Notes under the pieces: model-generated
Told to the model about the DNA's origin: nothing
Database searches by the model: none
What the model saw: the letters and a program-made list of their open reading frames with translations, nothing else
Made by a program: the position numbers and the translations under genes
NCBI RefSeq assembly: GCF_013340285.1
Contig: NZ_BLVO01000016.1
Coordinates: 671,021 to 735,020, forward strand
Length of the DNA: 64,000 nucleotides
Direction of reading: 5' to 3'
Origin: Desulfovibrio subterraneus
GTDB lineage: Bacteria; Desulfobacterota; Desulfovibrionia; Desulfovibrionales; Desulfovibrionaceae
Part shown: positions 44,390-53,673 of the stretch, one piece after another
How the letters are laid out: each line of letters opens with the position of its first letter
Position numbering within the stretch: position 1 is the first letter of the stretch

Positions 44390-45505
44390 ATGATGACAGA
44401 TTATTTACCCTACGGCCGACACATCATTGATGATGAGGATATTGCAGCCGTTGTCGGGGTGTTAAAGGGAGATTGGTTGACTACCGGTCCCTCTGTTGCA
44501 TTGTTTGAAGAGGCCGTTGCTGCCCTTGCCGGTGTGGAGCATGCTGTCGCTGTTAATAGCGGAACTGCTGCGTTGCATTGTGCATATCATGCCCTCGGCA
44601 TCGGGCCTGGTGATGAGGTGGTTGTGCCTGCAATGACCTTCGCCGCTACTGCGAACGCTGTTTGTTATTGCGGAGCGCGCCCCGTATTCGTTGATGTGCT
44701 TGAAGATAATCTTTTGATTGACCCAGACGCAATAGAGGCCTGCATTACTCCTAAGACGAAAGCAATTGTGGGGGTCGATTATGCTGGGCATCCCTGCGAT
44801 TGGAAGGCGTTGAGGAGTCTCGCTGACAGATATGGCGTTGCCTTGGTTGCTGATGCCTGCCACTCAATTGGTGGTGCATTAGATGGAGAGCCAGTGGGGT
44901 CTTTGGCTGATATCAGTGTTTTTAGTTTTCATCCGGTAAAGCACGTTACAACGGGAGAAGGGGGGATGGCTGTTACTGACGATGCAGCCCTCGCAGCGCG
45001 TATGCGAACCTTCAGAAACCATGGCATAACATCAGATGCTGCGCAGAGAGAAAAGACGCATTCCTGGTATTATGAAATGGTTGATCTTGGATTTAATTAC
45101 CGCATAACCGACATTCAATGCGCGTTGGGAATCTCTCAGCTTTCTAAGCTTTCTCGGTGGATTGAGAAGCGGAATGAACTTGCAAAGCAGTATGATGCCG
45201 CCTTTATGGGGACAGGTGTTGTGCCCCTCCTGCAACGTGGAAATATCCAGCACGCTTACCATCTCTACGTAGTTAGATGTGAGAATCGGAATGATTTGTT
45301 CGTTCGGTTGCGTACTGAAGGGATTGGGGTAAATGTACACTATATCCCAGTATATCTCCATCCGTACTACGCTGAAAAGGGCTATGCTAAAGGGCTTTGT
45401 CCTGTTGCGGAGAAGGCTTATGGTGAAGTGCTGACCCTTCCCCTATGGCCGGGGATGGAGGCTGCGGACATTGAGCGTGTTGTGCAGGCGCTTGTTATGA
45501 TTTAA
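44390..45505 (+). CDS. pseC: PseC-type UDP-4-keto-sugar aminotransferase
   Basis: 371 residues, DegT/DnrJ/EryC1 (fold I PLP) family. Pyridoxal phosphate Lys184 in SFHPVKHVTTGEGG; substrate-site stretches AVNSGTAALHCAYHALG, VVPAMTFAATANAVCYCGA and NYRITDIQCALGISQL. It aminates C4 of the PseB product. The start is ATG 44390 (a second ATG follows directly). It gives the second step of pseudaminic acid synthesis, in operon order with PseB. Confidence 0.93.
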   Translation: MMTDYLPYGRHIIDDEDIAAVVGVLKGDWLTTGPSVALFEEAVAALAGVEHAVAVNSGTAALHCAYHALGIGPGDEVVVPAMTFAATANAVCYCGARPVFVDVLEDNLLIDPDAIEACITPKTKAIVGVDYAGHPCDWKALRSLADRYGVALVADACHSIGGALDGEPVGSLADISVFSFHPVKHVTTGEGGMAVTDDAALAARMRTFRNHGITSDAAQREKTHSWYYEMVDLGFNYRITDIQCALGISQLSKLSRWIEKRNELAKQYDAAFMGTGVVPLLQRGNIQHAYHLYVVRCENRNDLFVRLRTEGIGVNVHYIPVYLHPYYAEKGYAKGLCPVAEKAYGEVLTLPLWPGMEAADIERVVQALVMI

Positions 45506-45534
45506 CAGTTTTCATACTTGCTGGTGGTATTATT

Positions 45535-46434
45535 TTGTTCAACGCTTCTCGTTTGGTTCTTGGAACAGCTCAGCTTGGAATGCCATATGGGGTCGCTAAT
45601 AGCCTAGGAAGGCCCGATCAGGATATGGCGAGACGAATTGTGCGCCAAGCCTGGGAAAATGGTGTTACTTTTTTTGATACAGCGCAGGCATATGCTGATA
45701 GCGAGTTGGTCCTCGGTGATGCTCTGCATTGTATTGGCGCAGAAGCCCGTGCGAACGTAATCACAAAACTCCATCCCCGGTTCTTTCGGGAGTCTCCATC
45801 TCTCATTCTTGCTGAACTCTCTCGGTCTCTTCAAAGATGTCAGGTGAAGTCTTTCTACGGGGTGATGTTGCACGATGAAAGTGGTTGCGATCTGCTGGCG
45901 TGTGGACTGGGAGAAGCGTTGGCAGAGGCCCGTAACAGCGGTATGGCGCGCAGTATTGGTGTGTCGGTATATACGCCACGGAGAGCCATTGAGGCTCTGA
46001 AAAATAAATTGATTACGCAAATTCAGCTGCCAGCAAACATAGTTGACCGCCGTTTTTCGAAGCAGTATGTTTTTGAGATGGCTGAGGAGCAAGGGAAGCA
46101 GGTGTTTATTCGCGGAGCCCTCCTTCAAGGAGTGCTTTGTTTAAATCCTGACCAATTGCCACAGCGCGTTCAGCATGCTGCTACTATGCTTGAAGAGTAT
46201 ATCGAGTTTTGTAGACGACATGGTTTGGCTCCGGCAGCAGCAGCTTTAACGTATCTTAAGAATAAGTTTTCCTCTGCATTTGTTCTTTTTGGTGCCGAAA
46301 CCGAAGAGCAGGTCGTGCAGAATATAGGATACTGGAAAACAGCAGTGCCTTCAGGTTTTATGGAAGAGGCTGATCTTCTTTTTAAAGAACAGGACGAGTT
46401 GGTCCTTAATCCATCCAATTGGCCGAAAAAATGA
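45535..46434 (+). CDS. Aldo/keto reductase
   Basis: 299 residues from TTG 45535. RLVLGTAQLGMPYGVAN, FFDTAQAYADSELVLGDAL (catalytic Asp-Tyr), GVMLHDESG (the family's His) and a final NADPH site (FVLFGAETEEQVVQNIGYW). Aldo/keto reductases of this kind recur in nonulosonate and other surface-sugar clusters and presumably reduce a keto-sugar. Its stop overlaps the start of the aminotransferase (ATGA). The substrate is unknown. Confidence 0.87.
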   Translation: MFNASRLVLGTAQLGMPYGVANSLGRPDQDMARRIVRQAWENGVTFFDTAQAYADSELVLGDALHCIGAEARANVITKLHPRFFRESPSLILAELSRSLQRCQVKSFYGVMLHDESGCDLLACGLGEALAEARNSGMARSIGVSVYTPRRAIEALKNKLITQIQLPANIVDRRFSKQYVFEMAEEQGKQVFIRGALLQGVLCLNPDQLPQRVQHAATMLEEYIEFCRRHGLAPAAAALTYLKNKFSSAFVLFGAETEEQVVQNIGYWKTAVPSGFMEEADLLFKEQDELVLNPSNWPKK

Positions 46435-47747
46435 ATAATTTCAAGTCTCAAGAATATCAAGGGCGGGCGAAGAAAAGTATTCCCGGTATGACTCAACTCC
46501 TTTCAAAGCGCCCGGATCGGTTTTCAATGGGGGTTTGGCCAACATACTATGAAAAGGCTGAAGGAATTAAAGTCTGGGACTTAGACGGCAACGTGTATCG
46601 TGATTTTAGTATCGGGGGGGTAGGGGCTAATATTTTAGGCTATGCCGACCCGGATGTGAACGATGCTGTTATTGGAGCCATTCAAAAGGGATCCAGTTCT
46701 TCTTTAAACTGCTATGAAGAAGTTGAGCTTGCAGAGTTGCTTTGCGAGCTTCACCCATGGGCAGAGATGGTGCGCTATGCTCGTAGTGGCGGTGAGGCTA
46801 TGGCCATGGCCGTGAGGATCGCAAGAGCGCGCACGGGAAAAGATGTTGTAGCATTCTGCGGGTATCACGGGTGGCATGATTGGTATCTGGCGGCTAATTT
46901 AGGCGAGAAAGATGGTTTGAAAGGGCAGCTGCAGGCGGGATTGAACCCTAGAGGTGTGCCTGCTGGTCTGAAAGATACTGCTTTTCCGTTTTTTTATAAT
47001 GACTTAGATGCCCTCAGAGCTATTGTTGAAAAGCACGGCAATAATTTGGCTGCCATAGTTATGGAGCCTATCCGCCACTTTATCCCTACGCCTGAGTTTA
47101 TGCCTGGCGTTATGTCTATTGCAAAAGATACCGGGGCGGTTTTGATTGTTGATGAGATTTCGGCCGGATTCCGTCTTGTTTCCGGTGGAGCGCATTTAAC
47201 GTTGGGGCTGGTTCCTGATATCGCAGTTTTTTCTAAAGCTATGGGTAATGGATTTCCTATTGCAGCAGTTGTTGGAAAGAAAGATGTTATGGAGGCTTCG
47301 CAAACGTCCTTCATCAGTTCGACAATGTGGACGGAGCGGGTTGGGCCTGTCGCTGCCTTGGCCACAATCAAGAAACATAGAAAATTGAATGTAGCAGATC
47401 ATCTTTGTGCAATGGGTAAAGAAGTGAAGCTCGGGTGGAGCAGCCTTGCTGCGAAGCACGGACTGGATTTGTCTGTTTCTGGGCTTGATCCTGTCGGACA
47501 TTTCTCATTTAATTTTGCTGACAATCTTCATGCAAGGGCATTCTTTGTTCAAGAAATGTTGAAGAATGGATTTCTGGCAACGGATAGCTTTTATGCAATG
47601 TATGCTCATACAGCAGAGGATGTTTCGGACTACCTTAATGCTGTTGATGTCGTGTTCGCTTCTCTTCGTAAGGTTCTAGATGAAGGGCGATTGAAAGAAT
47701 CCTTGGAAGGCCTTCCTGCAGTAGCAGGGTTTACCCGTATAGCCTAG
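46431..47747 (+). CDS. Class III aminotransferase (glutamate-1-semialdehyde-aminomutase-like)
   Basis: 438 residues from ATG 46431, which shares ATGA with the upstream stop; a TTG 12 bases earlier is rejected. PLP-enzyme motifs: YARSGGEAMAMAVRIARART, CGYHGWHDWYLAA, VLIVDEISAGFRL and AVFSKAMGNGFP with the PLP Lys. It is closer to glutamate-1-semialdehyde 2,1-aminomutases than to the DegT-type sugar aminotransferases. Its place between an aldo/keto reductase and a CMP-sugar synthetase suggests amination of a sugar or acyl-chain precursor. Not haem synthesis, judging by the context. Confidence 0.85.
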   Translation: MNNFKSQEYQGRAKKSIPGMTQLLSKRPDRFSMGVWPTYYEKAEGIKVWDLDGNVYRDFSIGGVGANILGYADPDVNDAVIGAIQKGSSSSLNCYEEVELAELLCELHPWAEMVRYARSGGEAMAMAVRIARARTGKDVVAFCGYHGWHDWYLAANLGEKDGLKGQLQAGLNPRGVPAGLKDTAFPFFYNDLDALRAIVEKHGNNLAAIVMEPIRHFIPTPEFMPGVMSIAKDTGAVLIVDEISAGFRLVSGGAHLTLGLVPDIAVFSKAMGNGFPIAAVVGKKDVMEASQTSFISSTMWTERVGPVAALATIKKHRKLNVADHLCAMGKEVKLGWSSLAAKHGLDLSVSGLDPVGHFSFNFADNLHARAFFVQEMLKNGFLATDSFYAMYAHTAEDVSDYLNAVDVVFASLRKVLDEGRLKESLEGLPAVAGFTRIA

Positions 47748-47756
47748 GGAGGGGCA

Positions 47757-48446
47757 ATGAAGAGGATTGCAATTATCCCGGCGAGGGGAGGCTCTAAGAG
47801 GTTACCTCGCAAGAACGTACTCCCGCTGCAAGGCAAGCCGCTTTTAGCGTACTCTATCGAGACAGCTCTCGAAAGTGGGGTGTTTGACAGCGTCTATGTG
47901 TCGAGTGATGACAAAGAGGCCTTGCAAATCGCGAAGGAGTATAACGTTTCTATTGCGGTTCGCCCCCCTCATCTTGCGACAGACCAGGCTACCGTTGCCC
48001 AGACCTGTTTGGATTTACTATCCTCACTGGCCCGTCAGGGCGCCAGTTATGACGAGGTTTGTTGCCTATATGCAACGTCACCCCTTCGGACATCTCAAGA
48101 TATAGTCAACACCCTGGAATTGCTCAAGAAACCTGGGGTCTGCTTTTCGCGTTCAGTGTGCGGGTACCCCTTACCGCCTTGGCAAGCCCAAAGAGAGGAC
48201 GAAGACGGTAATTTGTCTTATTTTTGGCCTAGTTATGCTGACAAGAAGTCTCAAGAGCTCCCGCACCTAGTTGTTGATAATGGGAGTATCTATGCTGCCA
48301 AGGTTCCGGACTTTTTTAAATATGGATGCTTTTCCGGACCGGGAACTCGTGGGTATGAGATGCCCTATAGTCGATCTGTTGACATAAACACGATGGATGA
48401 CTTCAAGATTGTCGAACTGCTAGTTTTCCAAAACTATAAACAATAG
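47757..48446 (+). CDS. CMP-nonulosonate cytidylyltransferase (PseF/NeuA-like)
   Basis: 229 residues with GGAGGGG before ATG 47757. Cytidylyltransferase motifs: IAIIPARGGSKRLPRKNV, SVYVSSDDKEALQIA, ATDQATVAQTCLDLL, CCLYATSPLRTSQDIV and a final SVDINTMDDFKIVE with the metal-binding Asp. It activates a nonulosonic acid with CTP for transfer. The only CMP-sugar synthetase in the cluster, so it may serve the products of both NeuB-type synthases. The specific sugar cannot be assigned. Confidence 0.9.
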   Translation: MKRIAIIPARGGSKRLPRKNVLPLQGKPLLAYSIETALESGVFDSVYVSSDDKEALQIAKEYNVSIAVRPPHLATDQATVAQTCLDLLSSLARQGASYDEVCCLYATSPLRTSQDIVNTLELLKKPGVCFSRSVCGYPLPPWQAQREDEDGNLSYFWPSYADKKSQELPHLVVDNGSIYAAKVPDFFKYGCFSGPGTRGYEMPYSRSVDINTMDDFKIVELLVFQNYKQ

Positions 48447-48460
48447 AGAAGTGAATAGAT

Positions 48461-49525
48461 ATGCAAGTGTCATTTGGAAGTATGATGGTGGGAGACGGTA
48501 ATCCCGTGTGTATTGTCTTTGAGGCAGGCCCCACTCACAATGGCTTGGAATCGGCATTGAAGCTTGTAGATGTTGCTGCAGATGCTGGCGCAGATGCGGT
48601 TAAGTTTCAGGTTGTTGATGCTGAAAAGCTTGTATCTGACCCCGCAATTACCTTCAGTTATCAGTGGTTGGCCGATAAAGCCACTGGCCGGGTAGAAACA
48701 GCCACCGAATCGCTTCTCGAAATAATAAAGAGACGGGAACTGACGTTTCCCGAGTGGGAAACCGTTATTGGGCATTGTCGAAAGAGAGGGATTGAGTTCT
48801 TTTCTACAGCAACCACGGAAGAAGAAGTTCACTTTTTGGCTGCAATGGGTGTTGGTTCAGTCAAGATTTGTTCAGGCGATCTGACATTCCACCATTTGTT
48901 GCGTGTGGCTGCTCAGTATCCGTGGACAGTGCAAATAGATACGGGATCATCTACAATCGGTGAAGTCGAGAATGCGATCCTCGTTCTTGAAGAAGCCAAT
49001 TGTAAGAATATTATTATAAACCATTGTCCTTCCGGTTATCCCGCACATCCCGAGCGAATTAACCTCAGAGTGTTGACTACATTAAAGCAAATGTTCTCAT
49101 ACCCGGTTGCCTTTTCGGACCATACCACCGGGGATGTTATGGATGTCGCTGCCGTTAGCCTTGGGGCACATATGATCGAGAAAACGATTACGCTCGATCG
49201 TAATACCCGCAGCCCTGAGCATATTATGTCTCTTGAGCCGCATGAGGCCAAAGATTTTGTAAAAACCATCCGTAGTGTTGAGTTGGCGTTAGGTTCCACC
49301 CGCAGGTTGTTGGGAGAGCCTGAGCAGGTGAGCCGGGTGAGAGGACGTCGTAGCTTGTTTGCGGGATGTGCTCTCCAGAAAGGAGACATCCTGGTTCAGT
49401 CAATGCTGACCTACGCTCGCCCTGGTGATGGAATCCCGGCGCATTTGGACCATCTTGTGCTGGGGCGGAAGCTGGTGCGCGATGTTCCTGCCGGTAGAAA
49501 ACTTCAGCTTAGTGATTTTGAGTAG
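48461..49525 (+). CDS. NeuB-family synthase with SAF domain, divergent
   Basis: 354 residues. N-terminal TIM barrel of the NeuB family (VFEAGPTHNGLESALKLVDV; AVKFQVVDAEKLV; FFSTATTEEEVHFL; IIINHCPSGYPAH; VAFSDHTTGDVMDVAAVSLG; IEKTITLDRNTRSPEH) and a C-terminal SAF/antifreeze-like domain (GRRSLFAGCALQKGDIL; LVRDVPAGRKL). It would condense phosphoenolpyruvate with a six-carbon amino sugar to a nine-carbon acid. The usual N-terminal AEIG/AEMSANHNG is changed to EAGPTHNG, and it differs clearly from the PseI-like protein at 53674, so a different substrate is likely. Confidence 0.87.
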   Translation: MQVSFGSMMVGDGNPVCIVFEAGPTHNGLESALKLVDVAADAGADAVKFQVVDAEKLVSDPAITFSYQWLADKATGRVETATESLLEIIKRRELTFPEWETVIGHCRKRGIEFFSTATTEEEVHFLAAMGVGSVKICSGDLTFHHLLRVAAQYPWTVQIDTGSSTIGEVENAILVLEEANCKNIIINHCPSGYPAHPERINLRVLTTLKQMFSYPVAFSDHTTGDVMDVAAVSLGAHMIEKTITLDRNTRSPEHIMSLEPHEAKDFVKTIRSVELALGSTRRLLGEPEQVSRVRGRRSLFAGCALQKGDILVQSMLTYARPGDGIPAHLDHLVLGRKLVRDVPAGRKLQLSDFE

Positions 49526-49531
49526 ATAGAA

Positions 49532-50221
49532 TTGTCTGCTTTGCAAATGGATGTTTCTAGTTCAGAGCTGTTAGCTCTTGTCGAGCGACAGCTGAACTCT
49601 TTCTGGGGAGTGTCCAGGAGGGAGCTTGATGTGTTAAGTCATGTCCTTCCTGGCGCCCTAGCTAAGATTGAAATATGTTTCAGCACGTTAAGCAACAAGT
49701 ATTGTAATAGAAATGGTGGAGGATATTTTTCGCCGTACCATGCTGATTCGTATTGTGTGTACTTGTATCACTTGGCGAAAGAGCTTTACGAAAAGGAAAG
49801 AGACTGGATCGATTTGGCAGATAGGATCTACTATTTGAATCGAGTCATGCATGGGGTTGATTTGTTTTACGGGGTTGATTTACCCACAATTTTTTGGGTC
49901 GGGCACCCTCTTGGAGCAGTGATAGGACGCGGCTCATTTGGAGATTATTTTTCATTCAGTCAGGGGTGTAACGTTGGAAATAGCAAGGGGAACTACCCTG
50001 TGCTCGGACATCACGTCCATATGTATCCCCGTTCTGCGGTTTTAGGTAGCTGTAAAGTTGGCAATTTCTGCGTGTTGGCTTCTGGAACTATCGTAAAGAA
50101 TCAAGATGTTCCAAGCAATTCGTTAGTGTTTGGGGAGTCTCCCGATTTGACTTTCAAACCTCTCGAAGAGTCTTATTATTACACCCTCGTTCAGTTCAAA
50201 GAAGATCAGGTTTATGTCTAG
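49532..50221 (+). CDS. Serine-acetyltransferase-like hexapeptide transferase
   Basis: 229 residues from TTG 49532, seven bases after the NeuB stop. N-terminal helices (ALAKIEICFSTLSNKYCNRN) are followed by HADSYCVYLYHLAKELY and a left-handed beta-helix with hexapeptide-like turns (LGAVIGRGSFGDYFSFSQG; VGNSKGNYPVLGHHVHMYP; AVLGSCKVGNFCVLASG). The layout resembles serine acetyltransferases; within this cluster an N- or O-acyltransferase for the nonulosonate precursor is more likely. It overlaps the next gene by eight bases. Confidence 0.75.
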   Translation: MSALQMDVSSSELLALVERQLNSFWGVSRRELDVLSHVLPGALAKIEICFSTLSNKYCNRNGGGYFSPYHADSYCVYLYHLAKELYEKERDWIDLADRIYYLNRVMHGVDLFYGVDLPTIFWVGHPLGAVIGRGSFGDYFSFSQGCNVGNSKGNYPVLGHHVHMYPRSAVLGSCKVGNFCVLASGTIVKNQDVPSNSLVFGESPDLTFKPLEESYYYTLVQFKEDQVYV

Positions 50222-50984
50222 CTTTCCGTTTTCTGTTGGACTGAAGTTGTTTTCTACTAATAGTCAGCTTATCCCTCTTGTTCAAGACATTCAGGACACA
50301 GGGTTGTTTGGGTATGTTGAGCTGTATGTTCTTCCGGGAACATACCGTGAAAATATAAACCACTTTAAGCATATCTCTTTGCCATTTGTCATTCATGCTC
50401 CTCACTTTGGGCATGGCGTAAATCTCGCTAACCCGCTTCTGCGTCAGAATAATGTAAAAAAAATTGAAGATGCTCGACGATTTGCCGACAAAACTGGTGC
50501 GGAATATATAATTGTGCACGGAGGATTTGATGGAGAATTGGCGGAAGTTATCGAGCAGGTCGGTTTGATTGGTGATTCTCGTTTTTTGTTGGAAAATTTG
50601 CCTTTTTGGGGTGATGCAGGGCAGAGATGTATCGGTTCGTCGCCCGATTCAGTGTCAGTTGCGCTGCAAAGCGGTGTATTTTTAGGTTTTGTTTTAGATG
50701 TTGGGCATGCTGCATGCGCATCTGCATCCACCCAAAGTGATTTTTTATCATACTTGGATTCGTTTTTGTCTTTATGTCCCAAGATGTTTCATGTTTCTGA
50801 CGGCCATTTGAATTCCGGTCAGGATATGCATTTGCCCATTGGATTTGGTGATTTTCCTTGGAGAGATATACTTAAGAGAATTCCTGACCGTTCTATGCTG
50901 ACTATGGAAACCCCCAGGGATATGCGCTTTGGGCTCGCTGATACTGTAAATGATCGTCACCGAATTGAAGAAATTTTTGGGTAA
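50214..50984 (+). CDS. TIM-barrel sugar isomerase/epimerase-like protein
   Basis: 256 residues. AP-endonuclease-2 fold pattern: LPFVIHAPHFGHGVNLANP, AEYIIVHGGFDGELAEV, FLLENLPFWGD, GFVLDVGHAACAS, MFHVSDGHLNSGQDMHLPIG, GDFPW and LTMETPRDM. The His, Glu and Asp residues fit a divalent-metal site. Such proteins isomerise or epimerise sugars, or act as hydrolases; the exact reaction is unknown. Closely packed between two acyltransferase genes. Confidence 0.78.
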   Translation: MSSFPFSVGLKLFSTNSQLIPLVQDIQDTGLFGYVELYVLPGTYRENINHFKHISLPFVIHAPHFGHGVNLANPLLRQNNVKKIEDARRFADKTGAEYIIVHGGFDGELAEVIEQVGLIGDSRFLLENLPFWGDAGQRCIGSSPDSVSVALQSGVFLGFVLDVGHAACASASTQSDFLSYLDSFLSLCPKMFHVSDGHLNSGQDMHLPIGFGDFPWRDILKRIPDRSMLTMETPRDMRFGLADTVNDRHRIEEIFG

Positions 50985-50990
50985 CCATCT

Positions 50991-51923
50991 ATGCTTAATG
51001 AACTTCTGGATTTGCCCCATAACGCAAAGCTTGTTGTGAGTGTGTGGGGAGAAGAAGCCCTGGCGAGAGTCGTTAGGACTGGGCGCTTGAATGCTGATAT
51101 TCCGGGTACCATTGTTCATGTTCTGAATAATGCCCTTTTAGAGCGGGCAGTCAGGGCTGAATTTGTTGAGGCAATAATCGTTCCTCAGAGTTTTGGTCTT
51201 GATGAGGCCTATTTTTCATCAACTGCCAAGCATAAGGCTTTTATAGTCTCAACAAACCCCGAAGAATTGTTCTATAATCTGCATAATGCCTATGCTGATT
51301 ATTGCATTTCAAGCCCTGTAAGGCAGAAAGGGCGTGTTGGTGAGTCGGTATGCGTCCATCGGACTGCCGTGGTAGGTGAGGGGGTGGACTTGGGAGACAG
51401 GGTTACAATAGGACCCTATTCGGTGGTTGGTGATAATATATCAATAGGAGATGGGACATATATTGGGTCTCATGTGGTGATCGGAGACGATGGCCTCTTT
51501 TGGTATGACCCCAGTGGTGAGCGGGTGCACGTAAAGCACGTGGGGCGTGTTCAAATTGGCAAGAATTGTCACATACAGTCCCACTCTGTGATTGCACGAT
51601 CATGTTTTTCTGAAACAGCAACGTCTATTGGTGATTTTGTGAATGTCGGTTTTCATGTCACAATAGGTCATGATTGTATAATAGATGATCGCTGCAGTAT
51701 TTCAAGTAATGCTGCTATTGCTGGCCATACTTCTGTTGGCAAAGAGTGCTGGGTTGGTTTGGGCGCTCTCATTAGTAATACGCTTGCAGTTGGTGATAGG
51801 GCATCTGTGAAAATAGGGTCTGTTGTTGTAGATGATGTTATGTCTGAAGAATCGGTTTCCGGAAATTTTGCTATCAAGCATAATTTGAAATTGCGCGATT
51901 ATATGAGGTCAAAAAGAAAATGA
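50991..51923 (+). CDS. LpxD-like hexapeptide acyltransferase
   Basis: 310 residues. An N-terminal domain of about 110 residues is followed by a long left-handed beta-helix: VCVHRTAVVGEGVDLGDRV, TIGPYSVVGDNISIGDGTYI, VQIGKNCHIQSHSVIARSC and SIGDFVNVGFHVTIGHDCII then SVGKECWVGLGALISN. The two-domain layout and IGHDC...NAAIAGH pattern resemble LpxD, which uses acyl-ACP as donor. An ACP and a KAS III are encoded just downstream, so an acyl-ACP-dependent N-acyltransferase for an amino sugar is a reasonable inference. Overlaps the next gene by four bases. Confidence 0.78.
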   Translation: MLNELLDLPHNAKLVVSVWGEEALARVVRTGRLNADIPGTIVHVLNNALLERAVRAEFVEAIIVPQSFGLDEAYFSSTAKHKAFIVSTNPEELFYNLHNAYADYCISSPVRQKGRVGESVCVHRTAVVGEGVDLGDRVTIGPYSVVGDNISIGDGTYIGSHVVIGDDGLFWYDPSGERVHVKHVGRVQIGKNCHIQSHSVIARSCFSETATSIGDFVNVGFHVTIGHDCIIDDRCSISSNAAIAGHTSVGKECWVGLGALISNTLAVGDRASVKIGSVVVDDVMSEESVSGNFAIKHNLKLRDYMRSKRK

Positions 51924-52501
51924 CGGTTACATTTTGCTATCGAGGAAAAAGGGATTATATACTCGGCGCAGATATTCTTGATTATGTGCTGCAAGAAGCA
52001 TCTATTTCTATCGATGCCTCTGGGTACGATTTTTTAGTTGTGAAAAAGGCTCATGGTATTTGCAGAATATCTGATTCTTCAAGTGTCGATGCAGATAGTG
52101 GCCGTGTTGCTGCTTTAAAGATCGGAAGTCAAGAGTTTTCCATATTTGAAACAGATGATAAACCTGTTTTAAGAGTGGTATGTGATGAGTCGTCTATGTC
52201 CGGGTTTTTTACAATAGATGAATCAGGTTCTTGTGTGAACGTGTCGTCTCCTATCAATAATGCCTCGTTTGCAAGATCTGCTGTTGTAGCATTTAAGTAT
52301 TTGTTAAACTCAATTTTAGGGAACGAAGGGCGATCATATTTATTTGTTCGATTGAATATGAAGGCTATTCCTTCTGCTTCGTTTGCTATTCGCTATGCTA
52401 GGATTGTTGCCAAGAAGTTTTACGAAGGCGTGATTGTAGCCGATGGGAATGAGGTCGGCAGAATATACTTTTCAGAGGGTGTTTCGAATGTTGGGAATTA
52501 A
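51920..52501 (+). CDS. Unknown protein linked to the KAS III/ACP pair
   Basis: 193 residues, start ATG overlapping the acyltransferase stop (ATGA). No signal peptide or membrane segment. N-terminal part RGKRDYILGADILDYVLQEA; C-terminal part VRLNMKAIPSASFAIRYARI, then KKFYEGVIVADGNEVGRIYF. I do not recognise a family. Its end overlaps the KAS III start, so it is translationally linked to acyl-chain genes and may help load, modify or transfer the acyl group. That is inference from position only. Confidence 0.65.
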   Translation: MTVTFCYRGKRDYILGADILDYVLQEASISIDASGYDFLVVKKAHGICRISDSSSVDADSGRVAALKIGSQEFSIFETDDKPVLRVVCDESSMSGFFTIDESGSCVNVSSPINNASFARSAVVAFKYLLNSILGNEGRSYLFVRLNMKAIPSASFAIRYARIVAKKFYEGVIVADGNEVGRIYFSEGVSNVGN

Positions 52502-53414
52502 GAATATTGGTGTCGCTTTAGGTGATACGGTTGTTGACAATGTTTCGCGTGCTGCACTGTTTGGAAAAACCGAATCGTTTGTCACCGATAAGATCGGTTT
52601 TTCAACTGTTGTGAGAGCTGATGGCTGTGAAACATCAGATTTGTGTTGTAAGGCGTATGCTGATTTGTGTGCTAAGGCTTCTGTCGATATCGAAACGATA
52701 GATTGTATAGTCGTTTGTACACAAAATCCTGATGGTGCTGGTTTGCCACACACCTCTGCCTTGCTCCATGCAAAGTTAAATGCACCAGAAACTGTGGCTG
52801 CATTTGATATCTCGCTAGGTTGTTCTGGATATGTCTATGGCCTTTCGGTTGTGCTTGGTCTCATGGAGCACGCTGGGTTTTCCAAAGGGTTATTGTTTAC
52901 CGCAGATCCATATTCTAAAGTATTGGACTCAGATGACGCAGTGACAGAAATGTTGTTCGGTGACGGGGCAACTTGTACTTTTATTTCAAATGATCCGGTA
53001 TATGCTGTCGGTAAGACGGCTTTTGGAACCAATGGTGCTTTGGGTGGTGCCTTGGTTGTTGATCCGTTAACGAAGAAGTTGCATATGGACGGACGGTCTA
53101 TATTTAATTTTACTATGCGTGTTGTTCCTGACCAAATCAGTAAATGTTTAGAGTTGAATAATGTTACGTCTGAAAGCGTTGATTTGTTTTTGCTACATCA
53201 GGCGTCAAGATATATAATTGAAAATATGGCGAAGCGCCTTGGTGTTCCTGTGGAAAAGGTGCCGTTTAAGCTTCACCATACTGGTAATCTCGTGTCTTCA
53301 ACTTTGCCTTTTATGCTCAGTGATTATATTGAATCTGGTCCTGAAAAGATTTTGCTTTCAGGATTTGGGGTTGGATTGTCTTGGGCGTCAACGGTTTTGA
53401 ACCGTGCTATTTAG
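52488..53414 (+). CDS. 3-oxoacyl-ACP synthase III (FabH/KAS III-like)
   Basis: 308 residues from ATG 52488 inside the end of the previous gene. Thiolase fold with the KAS III triad: Cys112 in FDISLGCSGYVYGLS, His237 in LFLLHQASRYI and Asn267 in HHTGNLVSSTLPF. Family length is normal. The housekeeping FabH starts fatty-acid synthesis; here, between sugar acyltransferases and an ACP gene, it more likely makes a short acyl group (for instance a 3-oxoacyl chain on the ACP) used to decorate a nonulosonic acid. No ketoreductase gene is adjacent. Confidence 0.9.
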   Translation: MLGIKNIGVALGDTVVDNVSRAALFGKTESFVTDKIGFSTVVRADGCETSDLCCKAYADLCAKASVDIETIDCIVVCTQNPDGAGLPHTSALLHAKLNAPETVAAFDISLGCSGYVYGLSVVLGLMEHAGFSKGLLFTADPYSKVLDSDDAVTEMLFGDGATCTFISNDPVYAVGKTAFGTNGALGGALVVDPLTKKLHMDGRSIFNFTMRVVPDQISKCLELNNVTSESVDLFLLHQASRYIIENMAKRLGVPVEKVPFKLHHTGNLVSSTLPFMLSDYIESGPEKILLSGFGVGLSWASTVLNRAI

Positions 53415-53423
53415 GAGTTTGCA

Positions 53424-53666
53424 ATGAATATTGATGATTTTCGTAATGGCTTTCAGAAGGTTTTGGGAGAGGTGGTTACAACTAAATTTGATCGCCCAAT
53501 CAGAGATGATGAATTGTTCTCAGACTATGGGTTAGATTCTCTTGATGTAATGAATTTATTTTTGCAACTCGAGGACGAATTTGGTGTACCTCTTGGAGAA
53601 GACGTAGATCCCGAAGTTTGCAATACGTTGGAAAAGCTTTTTAATTTTGTTGACGAGAGAAAGTAG
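53424..53666 (+). CDS. Acyl carrier protein
   Basis: 80 residues, acidic. The phosphopantetheine attachment Ser39 lies in DYGLDSLDVMNLFLQLEDEF, a normal ACP motif. GGAG precedes the start. It follows the KAS III gene by nine bases and is probably a dedicated carrier for the acyl group made there, rather than the general fatty-acid ACP. Confidence 0.92.
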   Translation: MNIDDFRNGFQKVLGEVVTTKFDRPIRDDELFSDYGLDSLDVMNLFLQLEDEFGVPLGEDVDPEVCNTLEKLFNFVDERK

Positions 53667-53673
53667 CTTAGTA

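Noticed and set aside
46431-47747. HemL (haem synthesis) for the class III aminotransferase
   Set aside because: The fold is shared, but the gene is fused by overlap to an aldo/keto reductase and sits in a sugar cluster; a housekeeping role is unlikely.
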